A DNA stretch of 64,000 nt from Diacronema lutheri (taxonomy: Eukaryota > Haptophyta > Pavlovophyceae > Pavlovales > Pavlovaceae), in assembly GCA_019448385.1 (NCBI GenBank), contig JAGTXO010000001.1, positions 1,054,001 to 1,118,000 on the forward strand, in the 5' to 3' direction. Under the pieces are notes generated by a model. That model was not told the DNA's origin. It saw only the letters and a program-made list of their open reading frames with translations, and did no database searches. The translations under genes were made by a program, and so were the position numbers. Below, piece by piece: positions 38,472 through 49,657 of this stretch (the first letter of the stretch is position 1; each line of letters opens with the position of its first letter).

Positions 38472-39626
38472 TCACAAGATGAGGTTGCTGCCCCAGGAGA
38501 CGGCGCGCTGCTCGAGCTGGTGGCGTTTGATCTCTGCGAGCACTAGCTGCGCTCGGCGGGCGCTCTCGCCGGGCCCAGCTTGCGAGTTGAGCGCGCGGCC
38601 GACGATGACGCCGTCGTACCCGGCCTCCAGCAGCGCCTCGAGCTCGCGGCAGTCGATCGTTTGCCCGTCCGCGTGCGTGCAGTAGCCGCCGGTCGCAAGC
38701 GAGAGCACGTGGCCGGGGATAAGCGCGCCGAGCTGGATCGGCCGTGCTGCGTCGAAGGCGCCGGTCGCGCGGCAGCGCCGGTTGACAAGGATGGCCGTCG
38801 CGCCGCATTCAACCGCGAAGAGCACCTCGTCCGGCGTGTGCACCTCGACGAGAGCCTCGACACCCATCAGCGTGCACGAGTTGAGGAGTTGCTCGAGGTC
38901 AGGCCCGACCAGGCCACACACGAGCAGTACGGCACTCGCCCCCGCCTCGAGCATTTGCGCGATTTGGATTGGGTGCACGACAAAGTCTTTTGCGAGCAGG
39001 GGCGGCGCGATTGGCCGAGCGCCCGGCGTCGGCTGGCCGCGCAGCACCTGCGCGAGCATGTCGAGGTCGGAGAGGCTGCTCCCGTACCGCGTCGCGCCGC
39101 ACGAGACGATGAGGGCGTCGACACCAATGGACAGCAGGTAGCTCGCCTCGGCGTTAAGATCGGAGCTCGGATCGCGCAGCTCCATGACGACGCCGCTCGC
39201 GTCCACGGTGGAACGCTTGAGGTCGACGGCCACACCCAGCCGGCCCTGCGAAGAGCTCGCACGGATGGCGTCCGAGAAGCTGCAGATGGTTTCGGGCGCC
39301 ATGTAGCCGAGGCGCATGCTCAACGGGCCGTCGTCGCGCGCCTCGGGAAGTCGCATGATGGCCCCCACCTCGTCGAGTTTCTCCGCCTGGATCTGAGCGA
39401 GTGCGCCCTCTGGCTGGTGTTGCTCAGCGCTCGGAGCGTCGTCTTCGACAGGCAGCAGACGACCTCCGAGCGGCTCGTCCACCGCGCTACTCGCAGGCGG
39501 CAAGAGCGCGAGGATACGAACCCGCGAGCCAACACGCATGCGCACGCGCGCGGCAAAACTTCCCCTCACCAGCGGCCCGAACGCCGCCGAAAGCACGATC
39601 CACGGTGCGATACGACGGACGGCCAT
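38472..39626 (-). CDS. Indole-3-glycerol-phosphate-synthase-like (TrpC-type) barrel protein, plastid-type leader
   Basis: A 384-residue protein with an N-terminal leader (MAVRRIAPWIVLSAAFGPLV) and an 80-residue linker before a TIM barrel. IGPS closes the indole ring in tryptophan synthesis. Matching positions are VDLKRS (D135, K137; normally E and K), LLAKDFVVHP (K213), ALVEVHTPDE (E261) and LVNRRC (N282). Near the strand-7 site, where IGPS has SESGI with a catalytic Glu, this protein has ATGGYC (311-316). The C-terminal phosphate region GYDGVIVGRALN is kept. It may be a divergent active enzyme or a paralog with another role. An upstream ATG at 39656 is in frame. It converges on the tweety-like gene. 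Confidence 0.72.
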   Translation of the reverse strand: MAVRRIAPWIVLSAAFGPLVRGSFAARVRMRVGSRVRILALLPPASSAVDEPLGGRLLPVEDDAPSAEQHQPEGALAQIQAEKLDEVGAIMRLPEARDDGPLSMRLGYMAPETICSFSDAIRASSSQGRLGVAVDLKRSTVDASGVVMELRDPSSDLNAEASYLLSIGVDALIVSCGATRYGSSLSDLDMLAQVLRGQPTPGARPIAPPLLAKDFVVHPIQIAQMLEAGASAVLLVCGLVGPDLEQLLNSCTLMGVEALVEVHTPDEVLFAVECGATAILVNRRCRATGAFDAARPIQLGALIPGHVLSLATGGYCTHADGQTIDCRELEALLEAGYDGVIVGRALNSQAGPGESARRAQLVLAEIKRHQLEQRAVSWGSNLIL

Positions 39627-39733
39627 CGTGTCGTGGCGTTGAAGTACCCATATCACCAGAGGGCTATTCCCGTACGAACTCTAGTTTAAAAGTCCACGTA
39701 CCCATACTCATGGAGGGCGGCGTGCGGCTGTGA

Positions 39734-40909
39734 ATGCGGTGGCGGCTGCTCACTGTGGGCGCCATGGCGCTGCTGGGCGCAGCGCTGATGACGCTCCGCC
39801 CGGTGGTCGAAGTCGACCTCCGATCGCTCGTCGACCGGTCCAACCTTACGTCGAGCGCCACCGACGCCGAGGACATCGCGTCGGACGAAGCGTCGGACGA
39901 GGTGTTCACCGCGCACATGCAGCTCACGCGCGCAGAGTTCGACGCGACGTTGCCGCAGTCCAACGGGAGTGTGCCGTCTGAGCATTTGGCTGCAAACCGC
40001 AGCGCTCGCAAGGGACACGTGCGGAGAGCGGCGGCGAAGGGCTGGCCAAGTGGCCGCCACGCGCCGCAGCCGCGCAGCGCGCCTGACGCGCTGCGGCCTT
40101 CACACATCCAGTTCGTCGTGATGGCGAGCAAGCAGCTGCGGCACAAGGCGCACCTGGCGTACCACACGTGGTGCGCGATCCGCGGCGTGCGCTGTCTCTT
40201 CATCGTCGACACTTACTTTGGCGACGGGCGTGGGCGGCACATGATGCCCATGTTTCGCGTGCCAGCAGCGCGCACGATCGATCCGAGCCGCTGCTGCAGG
40301 GGAGGCCACGGCTTCTTCTGCAGAAAGCACCGGCAGGACACGCTGGCCGCGCAGTACCGCTTCCTCCCCGCGCTGCAGCACGTCAAAAGCCTCGCGCACG
40401 TGCAGGCCGGTGACGTGCGATGGGTGATCATCGTCGACGACGATTCGTTTGTCTTTGTGGGCAATCTGCTCCGACTGCTGCGCACGCTCGACCCGCGCAG
40501 GCCGCTCTACTTTGGCGACGTGCACCCGGGACGGCCGATCGTGTGCGGCGGCGGCGGCTCGGTCTTCTCGATCGGCGCCATCCAGAAGATGGACGTGGAC
40601 AGATGCATCTGGGCGATGCACCGCGTGTGCATGCAGTCCGATTGGATGCTCGGCGAGTGCGCGCACCGCGCTGGCGTCCAAATGCTCACCGACTACGGCT
40701 GCCACACGTGCGCCGCCGGCGCGCGCAGGTGGTACCGCACGGTGGAGGCGGCGCTGCCGCGCTGCTTCTTCATGCAGGAGGTCGACCCGTTCCTCGAGCG
40801 GCTGCCCCTCGATACGCCGACACCCGCGATCATTCACGGCATCGCGCCCGATCAGCTCGACAACACCTTCCGCCGGCTGATGAATGCGTCCGTGGCCGGT
40901 GTGTTCTGA
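39734..40909 (+). CDS. Fringe-like / GT31-family glycosyltransferase, type II Golgi membrane protein
   Basis: A 391-residue protein with one N-terminal membrane anchor (residues about 4-21), a stem to about residue 120, and a catalytic domain. WVIIVDDDSFVF carries the DDD metal/UDP-sugar motif at 235-237. CGGGGSVFSIGAIQ follows about 35 residues later, as the glycine-rich acceptor loop does in Fringe and C1GALT relatives. Many cysteines (HRACCRGGHGFFC-like cluster, CMQSDW, CHTC) suggest disulphides. The family transfers galactose or GlcNAc to O-glycans in the Golgi. The exact sugar cannot be told from sequence. It ends 31 bp from the stop of the convergent RIO2 gene. Confidence 0.82.
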   Translation: MRWRLLTVGAMALLGAALMTLRPVVEVDLRSLVDRSNLTSSATDAEDIASDEASDEVFTAHMQLTRAEFDATLPQSNGSVPSEHLAANRSARKGHVRRAAAKGWPSGRHAPQPRSAPDALRPSHIQFVVMASKQLRHKAHLAYHTWCAIRGVRCLFIVDTYFGDGRGRHMMPMFRVPAARTIDPSRCCRGGHGFFCRKHRQDTLAAQYRFLPALQHVKSLAHVQAGDVRWVIIVDDDSFVFVGNLLRLLRTLDPRRPLYFGDVHPGRPIVCGGGGSVFSIGAIQKMDVDRCIWAMHRVCMQSDWMLGECAHRAGVQMLTDYGCHTCAAGARRWYRTVEAALPRCFFMQEVDPFLERLPLDTPTPAIIHGIAPDQLDNTFRRLMNASVAGVF

Positions 40910-40940
40910 TGCATCGCATAAGGCTCAGAAATGTGTGCAG

Positions 40941-42673
<1,733 letters not shown>

Positions 42674-43570
42674 ATGGCGCGCGAAGCGTCGTCGTGGGCC
42701 ACGAAGCTCTCGCGCTTCGCGCTGGTCAACGGGCTCGTGTCGGCGGTCGCTGCGTGCGCATGGGCGTCCGGCCAGACGGTGCGGCACCGGCTGCTCGGTC
42801 TGTGGCTGGGCTCGTGCGTGCGCTGCGCGCTCAGCATCGCCACGATTTGCGCGCTCACGCGCGGCGGCCGGCCTCTCGGCAACCGGAAGGACACGCTCGG
42901 CGCGCGCGATCAGCTGCTCATCTGCGCAAAGGTCGCGCTTTATTTTGCACCAGTCGACGCACTCGTCCTATCGTACGCGGCCTGGACCGCGCCCGCCACG
43001 GACGCGCTCGCCCCGCCGAGTAGCGCTCGGTCCGTGGCGACGCGGTGCGGCGTGTTTGTGCTTGTCTCCTTCCTGTGGGAGCTGGCGTTCGACTTTTGCC
43101 ACTACTGGGTGCACCGCGCATGCCACGCATCGACGCTTCTCTACCAGCTCGTGCACAAGACGCACCACCAGCACCGCAGCCCCTCGCCGCTCACGACGTA
43201 TGATCACTCGCCGCTCGACGTGCTCGCGAGCAACGCGTTGCCAGCGATGCTTGCGTTCGCGCTGCTCTCGGCGCTTCGGCTGCCGCTCGTCGGTGAAGCT
43301 GAGCGCCAGCTCTTGTTCGCCTACAAGTCGTACGTTGAGGTGGGCGGCCACTCGGGCGTGGACGCGCGCCCGCGCTCGTTCCCGCAATTTGTGTGGCTGC
43401 CCGCAATGATCCCGTGCCTGCACACCGCCGACGGGTACGCGGGGATCGCAGGACACACGCGCGAGCACCACTGGCATCACGCCGTGCTGCGCTGCAACTA
43501 CTCCAAGCGCTTCCGCGTGTGGGACGTTGTCTTCGGTACCTACGAGTTCCCGGCGCCCAGCGTCAGCTGA
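42674..43570 (+). CDS. Fatty acid hydroxylase/sterol desaturase superfamily membrane enzyme
   Basis: A 298-residue membrane di-iron oxidase. The histidine boxes appear in order: HYWVH at 143-147 with another His at 151, HKTHHQH at 161-167, and HTREHHWHH near residue 260. Hydrophobic segments lie before the first box and between the second and third. These are the signature of the ERG3 (C5 sterol desaturase), ERG25 (C4 methyl oxidase), cholesterol-25-hydroxylase and fatty-acid hydroxylase group. The substrate cannot be decided here. No plastid leader is evident, so the ER is the likely site. It is intronless and converges on the armadillo/EF-hand gene. Confidence 0.88.
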   Translation: MAREASSWATKLSRFALVNGLVSAVAACAWASGQTVRHRLLGLWLGSCVRCALSIATICALTRGGRPLGNRKDTLGARDQLLICAKVALYFAPVDALVLSYAAWTAPATDALAPPSSARSVATRCGVFVLVSFLWELAFDFCHYWVHRACHASTLLYQLVHKTHHQHRSPSPLTTYDHSPLDVLASNALPAMLAFALLSALRLPLVGEAERQLLFAYKSYVEVGGHSGVDARPRSFPQFVWLPAMIPCLHTADGYAGIAGHTREHHWHHAVLRCNYSKRFRVWDVVFGTYEFPAPSVS

Positions 43571-43714
43571 CAGCTCAAGGAGGCGCGTCTCATGCAGCCC
43601 TCCACCGCGAAAAGGTTGGCGGGCAGAAAGGAATGCGTCGCCCCGTGAGGCTTGCGCCGCGGCGCGAATGAGCCTCGCTTCCGGACTGCCCATCCTCCCC
43701 GACTTCTGTGCGCG

Positions 43715-46700
43715 CTACACCTTCGCGGCAAGTGTAAAATCGTTGAGCGTGACGACGCCGTTCTTGTCCGTATCGAGTCGGTGGATGACGGCGTTGAGCA
43801 ATTTGTCGAGCACGTCTTCGATGTTGCGCCCTCCCCCTTCCTCCTCCTGCCAGCGGACCGAGTTGTTCTGCCTCCACGCTTTGATTGCACCGTCGGCGGT
43901 GAGCTTGTCGAGGTATTCGCCGCAGCCCTTGCAGCCCGCTGACTCGATCTCCTCCATGGTCGGGTACGCCTGCACAGCGCGAAAGGCCAAAGGGGGTATG
44001 CATTGCGCGGTGCAAAGCTTATGGCGCGGGCTTCGTGCGCTGCGCGCCTGCGTGCGCGCGCGCACCTTGAAGAGCGTCACTCGGCAAAGCGCCTCCAGAA
44101 AATCCGGGAAGCGTGCGCCGAGCATCTTCTCGCGCCTGCGGATCTCATCAGTCACCTGCGCAGCGCGTTTGCACGGGCTCGTCAGCAGGGCGCTCGCGCG
44201 CTCGGATCGGCAGCTCTGGCGCTCGCTCTTGCCCGCGCGCAAGCGCGCACAAACATCTGGGACCAAGCCCAGCAGAGGTGCGCCTCCCTGATCTTGAAGC
44301 TTTCATCGATTAGACTCGCCCTCTGGCAGAACTTGATCCACTCCTGCGCAGACAGCACCTCGTTGCGCATGCCCACGTCGTCCATGACAGCAGAGAAGAA
44401 CTTGTAAATGTTCTTGAGCGAGGGCAAGTACCTGCGCAGCGTGTCGTCGCACGGCTTCGTGTAGAGCTTTGCGTTGCGAAACGTGTCCGTGTCGATCTTC
44501 GCGCCAGCCGGCACGTTTGGCTCGATGAACTCGAGGATGAGCTTCTCCGTCGCCTCGGACACGTCCGTCACGATCGCCGGCCGCACAAACTTTTCGATCG
44601 CGATGCGCACGAGCAGCTGGAAGAGCTCAAAGCGAAGGAGCGCGCGGTTTGGGTTCACCTCGTTGGCCGCGCGCTTGTGCTCCGCGCCCTCCTCCACGTT
44701 CTGCACAATGAAGAGCTTGTCGAGGTCCTCCTTCTTGCAGTAGGGCGACTCGCGGTCGGCCAACTTGCAGTCGGCGACCATGCGCGTGAAAGCAATCTTG
44801 TTCATCACGTGCCCGTCGATCGCCTGCTCGGTCGTCGCGTACCACATGAAGGTTGAGTAGACGAGCTCGCGGTGCTCCAAGAGCACCGACCTGACTTCGC
44901 GCATCTCGTCGTCACCGCCAATGTCATCCTCGCGATCGATGAGCACGCGGAAGCGCTCCTGGTTGAGGCGGGTCCAGTCAATGTCGAAGGCGCGCTGCGT
45001 CGTCTTGGACGAGTTCCAGTACGAGTGCGCGTCCGTGTACTTTTTGCGCGGTGCGAAGAGCGAATCGTCGACGGTCCATGACTTGATCGTCGACTGCCGC
45101 TTTGGCTCGGCCATCGACAGATTGAGGAGGGCGCGGGGCTCGACGTCGAGAAGTGGCAGCTGGTTGGGTGCGGTGCCGAACCAAACGCTCGGGTCTTCGA
45201 CCGGCAGCAGGTGCTCGTCGGGCAGCGGGCACGAGAGCGAGAGGAAGACCTTGGCTATCGGCGGGTCGCGCGCTGACGGCGGGTGCGAGTGTGGTTTCGG
45301 CGGCAGGGCCTCGATGCCAAAGTCGGAGAGCGCGCTCGGCACGGGAGGGCCGGGCGCGGGACCCGGGTTGACGGCGTTCTTTTTATGCCCGAGGTAGTAG
45401 ACGTGCGCCAGCTCGCCGTTGGGCAGCGGGATCTGTGCGAAGAGGCCCTGCGAGTAGCGGCAGCCCTTGCGACCGCGCCACGCAATCATCGAGGCCTTGG
45501 ACGAGTCGGCCTCGTGTGCGGGCAACGGGTCGTCGGGTCCGGGCACGCTCAAGCCGAGCGCGCCGATGCCGATCGGATCGAATCGCCACTTGCTCGCGTA
45601 CTCGCGCGACGGGTCGAGCCGAATCGTGAAGGGGCGCTCCGCCTTGCCCTTCACGCGCAAGAAGCGAGCGCGCGTTTCGACGTCGCTGCCCATCGATGCG
45701 GCGGCCGCCTGCTTGGGCATGTCGACGTCGACGACTGGAGGGAACCAGCGCTCGTGCGCGTACGCCAATTCGGCCTCGTCGACGCCGAGCAACATCGAGT
45801 TGGACGTGAGTGAGTGCGGCAACTGCGCGTGCGCGCTGCTCTTGGCGCGCGAATGGCCAGTCGCAGCGCTTGTGCACGCGGCCGGCGGCAGCGGCGTAAG
45901 GCCGCCAGTCCGCTGCGAACCAAAGCCATGCTCGTTGCCCGGCACGTTTCGCGCAGGCAGCGCCACCCCGCTGCCAGCGGTCGCCGCCTCGCCCTCGAGC
46001 GCGAGCACATCGGCGCTGGCAGAGTCGCCGATGCCAACGTGCTCGGCGGCGGCGGCGTCTGCGCCCTCGTCCTCGTTCGCAGCGGGCGCGCCGTCGTCCT
46101 CGCCGGCGTCGCCGTACGCGTCGAGGGGCGCGGTCGGCTGCGCGGCGGTCGAGGGCCGTGTGCTCCCGGCACGGGACACGCCGACGCCCGTGCCGAGCGC
46201 GGCGGTCTGCGGGCGCGCGCCCAACGGCGGCAGGATTGGCAGGGAGGCGGACGCGAGCGCGGTGCCCTTGCTTGGCGGCGAATTGTGCGCGTGCGCGGCG
46301 CGCTGCTCACCGGCGAGGCGCCACGACTCGTGAAACGGCTTGCACATGAGCTGCGGCAAGGACTTTTCGCCCGCGAGCCGCCGGCCGCCCGCCGTCGGCA
46401 AGCGCTCGGGGCCGGTGGGCGTGGAGCGTTCTTCCGCGTTGCCGCCGCCGTCGTCGGGTGCGAGATGGGAGCCTTGCTTGGGCGGATAAGCGCCAACGTT
46501 GGCGGGTGCATCCGAGCCAAGCACCGCGTCAATCCAGTGCAGGTAGCGACGCTTGGCCTGGGTGCCGAGCGGCGCGGCGCGCGGCTTTGCGCGTGCGCGC
46601 GGCAGCTCGTCGTATTCGGCCCACTCGCCGTCGGCGTCGGCGCTGCCATGCGCGCCGCGCGTGCGTCCGTCCATCGCCGCATCCGGGTCGATCTCGTCGA

Positions 46701-49422
46701 GCCCCACCCAGAGGGCATGTTTGAGGATGAGCTCTGCGCGGTACATGAGCGACCGGTTTGCCTGGTTGAGCGCAAGGTTTGACAGCGCACTCGAGACGTG
46801 CGCGCCGCACGCGTCGGACGGCGGCCTGTACAGGAGCGCGGCAAGGTGGAAGATCAGCTGGCGCGCAATGAGCAGCTGGTTCTTCTCCTCGCCGCTCAGG
46901 TTGAGCAGCGCGTTGAGCGCAAGCTCGAGAAGCTGCACCGACGTGCCGCCCGCCTTCACGAGCTTGATCAGCTCGCGGGTCGCGCCCAACTCGAGCAGGC
47001 GACGCTTCCGGTTGCCAAACGAGACGCGCGCGAGTGAGCGGCACGCGATCAGCTGCATGTCCTCGCGCGCCGACCCCTCGTCCGCGCGTGCGTTCACAAG
47101 GGAGACCATGACTGCGTCCGTCGCGTCCGCCAGCTCGCCGCGGAACTCGTCGCGCTGCGAGACCTCGTTGAGGGCGGAGGCGGCAAGCAGCCGCTGCGTG
47201 CCCGCTTTGCCCGCGTCCTCGCCGATGCGCGCGAGCACACCGCCCGCGCCGCCGTCGAGCAGCGCGCGCGTGAGGTAGTGCACGCACATCAGCCGCGTGA
47301 GCACGCCGACGCACATGGTCTGCACCTGCGCAGATGTGCCGAGTTGCGAGCTGGCGATCTGGACGAGCAGCTCGGTCGAGGTGCGCGTCAACCGCGTCGC
47401 GTTTGCTTCGTCGTGCGTCAGGAGCCAGAGCGTGGCCGAGGCGAAGTGCGCGATCGTGTGCTCCCAGTTGGACGGGGACGCTGCCCGACCGCTCTCGACA
47501 GCGCGGCGGAACGCGGCGGCGAGCTCTTCAACGACACCCACGTCGCCGGCCATGTCGAGCACTGCCTGCGCGTTCGGCCCAGCCGAGGCGGTGCGCACGA
47601 GGCCGAAGAAGCAGGCGGTGCCGTAGAGCGCGCCAAAGCGCGAGCTGGCGAGCAGCTGCAAGGCGAGGCCGAAGATGCGCGGCGTCGGCGTCGCGCCGTC
47701 GCGCTGCTCGGAGAGCGCGTCGCCGGCGCACAGCTGCATCGCGCCGTGCCCGAGCGAGATGTGCAGCGCGAGCGCAACGCCCTTGAGCGCCGGCCGGCCC
47801 GCGGCGATCGAGTTGTCGTGGAGCGCCGCGCAGAGCGCGAGGAGCTGCTCGAGGTGGCCGCCCGCCTGCAACCGGTTGTGCTCGACGGGCAGCGCGCACC
47901 AGGTGGCGAACGCGGCGCCGAGCAGCTCGTGCCGCCGGCCGAGCCGCGTACGTTGCACGAGGTGCTGCAGCAGCGCGAGCAGCCGCACGCACACGCCGTC
48001 GTCGCTTGCCGCGAGTGCGAGCGCGTCGGACGGTTTGACGAGCGCAAGGATCCCTGCCGAGATGAGGCCAATCGTCGCGTGCGCCGGGCTGAGCGCGAGG
48101 CGGAGCAGGAGCGGCATCGCGCGCTCGTCGAGCTCGAGCGGCGAGCGCAGCTGCGCAAGGCACGCGCTCATCGACCAGAGCACGCCGCACGTGCCCTCGA
48201 GCAGGGCCTCGCACAGCGCCTCTGCGGATGTGCTCGCCTTTGCCGCTTCGTTCGCCTCGTCGAGCGCCGCGCTCGCGTCTTCGATCCCGCGTATGACGGC
48301 GGCCGCCTGTCCGACGAACAGCTCGCGCAGCGACTGCGGCAGCGACGCGGGCGGCGCTAGAGAGACGCGCCGGATCGCATGTGCCAGAAGGAGCGACGCC
48401 GATGCGCGCACCGGCAGCGCGTCGTCATGGCCAGTGCTCAGCGCGACAAGCCCGGCGGCGTGCTGGCACAGCTCGAGCAGCGCGCCAAGCGGCAGTGTCG
48501 GCATGTCGAGGCACGTGCCGAGCAGCACGATGGCCGCACGGCGCACCTCGGCCTGTGGCATCTGCGTGAGCGGCAGGCACGCGCGCATGCCGCCGGCGCG
48601 AATGAACGCCGCGCCGCCCTCGTCCGTGCCCACAAAGCGATTGAGCGCGCCGATCATGCACACGACGTGCGCGCCGTCCGCAATCTGGTTCGCCTTGTGC
48701 GTGGCCGCGTGCAGCAGCTCGACCGTCACGTCGGCGGTCGGGATGCGCTCGAGCGTCGACGGCACCTCGGCGAGCGCAAAGAGGGCCGCCGCGGCGGTGG
48801 CACGCAGTGCAACGTCCGTCTCGCGGAGCAGGCGATAGAGCGACGCGAACAACTCGCCGAACTCGTGAAGCACGCTGTGGTTCTCCGCGCGGCATGCGAG
48901 CTCCCACACCTCGTGCGCGCCGCGCTGCCGCTGCGCCGCGTGGTGCGCATCGAGGAGGCGGCCGAGCGCACGCTCGGTCCAGACGGTGATGACGTCGAGC
49001 TTCCGCGCAAGCTCGCCCGACGCAAAGTCGAGCAAAAGGATTTTCACCGCCGAGTCGGACATGAGCATCCCGTCCGTGTCGGGGTCACGCAGCGCGCAGT
49101 GCTCGAGCCCAAACTCGCGCGCCGCCCGCTCGACCCACTGGTCGAGGTTGACGGGCTTGGTCATGCGCACGATGCGCTCGGCGGCGCCGCCCTTGTAGGC
49201 GCGCAGCCGTACGTCGATCGACGTCTTCTCTGCCGCCCACACCGAGAAGGTGAACTGGCTGAGCACCTGCACTTTTGCAAACGTCTTGGCCGAGTGCGCG
49301 ACCATCCGGCGTCGGCCGTCATAGGACTCGGTGTCGCCGTCGTCCGCGGCGCGCGCCTCCTCGGCGGCGCGCGCCCGGATCGCGGTGAGTGCGGGCCGTC
49401 GCGCCGCGAGCGGAAAACTCAT
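43715..49422 (-). CDS. Large armadillo-repeat protein with C-terminal EF-hand
   Basis: About 1,838 residues in three exons: 44251-49422, 44066-44155 and 43715-43969. The introns (44156-44250 and 43970-44065) have GTGCGC donors and CAG acceptors and join WAWSQMF to VTDEIRRREK, and FLEALCRVTLFK to AYPTMEEIES. The second is 96 bp and stop-free. Residues 50-150 may be a ubiquitin-like or RA-like domain (VRMTKPVNLDQWVERAARE). Residues about 200-930 are armadillo/HEAT helices (LLELALNALLNLSGEEKNQ). A disordered Pro/Ala-rich linker follows. The last 450 residues contain helical EF-hand-like segments and a canonical loop, DTDKNGVVTLND, near the end. The architecture resembles uncharacterised ciliary proteins of protists; a flagellar role is a guess. 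It is divergent from kinesin-14. Confidence 0.8.
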
Positions 49423-49657
49423 GTGCCAGCTGCTATGTCCCCCGCCGCCTCACGTGCGCCCGGCGCGCGCGCCTCGCGTGTGAGTGCCGCGGGCTGCCGT
49501 GAAACGACTTCTGCAACTGTGAACTCCTGACGACAAAGTGAAGCCCCCCCCCCCCCCGGGGAGAGGGGGGGGAACAGTTCTGATCATGCGAGTCTTGAAA
49601 CGGTAGCCTTTTTGAATTTCGCGGGCGTTTCGCGCTCACGCCCGTCGTGGCCCCCAG
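49423..49657. promoter_or_regulatory. Divergent promoter region with a C14/G-rich palindrome
   Basis: 235 bp between the armadillo/EF-hand gene (-) and kinesin-14 (+). A C14 run (49544-49557) is followed at once by G4, AGA and a G8 run (49565-49572), so an intrastrand stem or a G-tract structure is possible. Run lengths may be imprecise. Confidence 0.6.
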
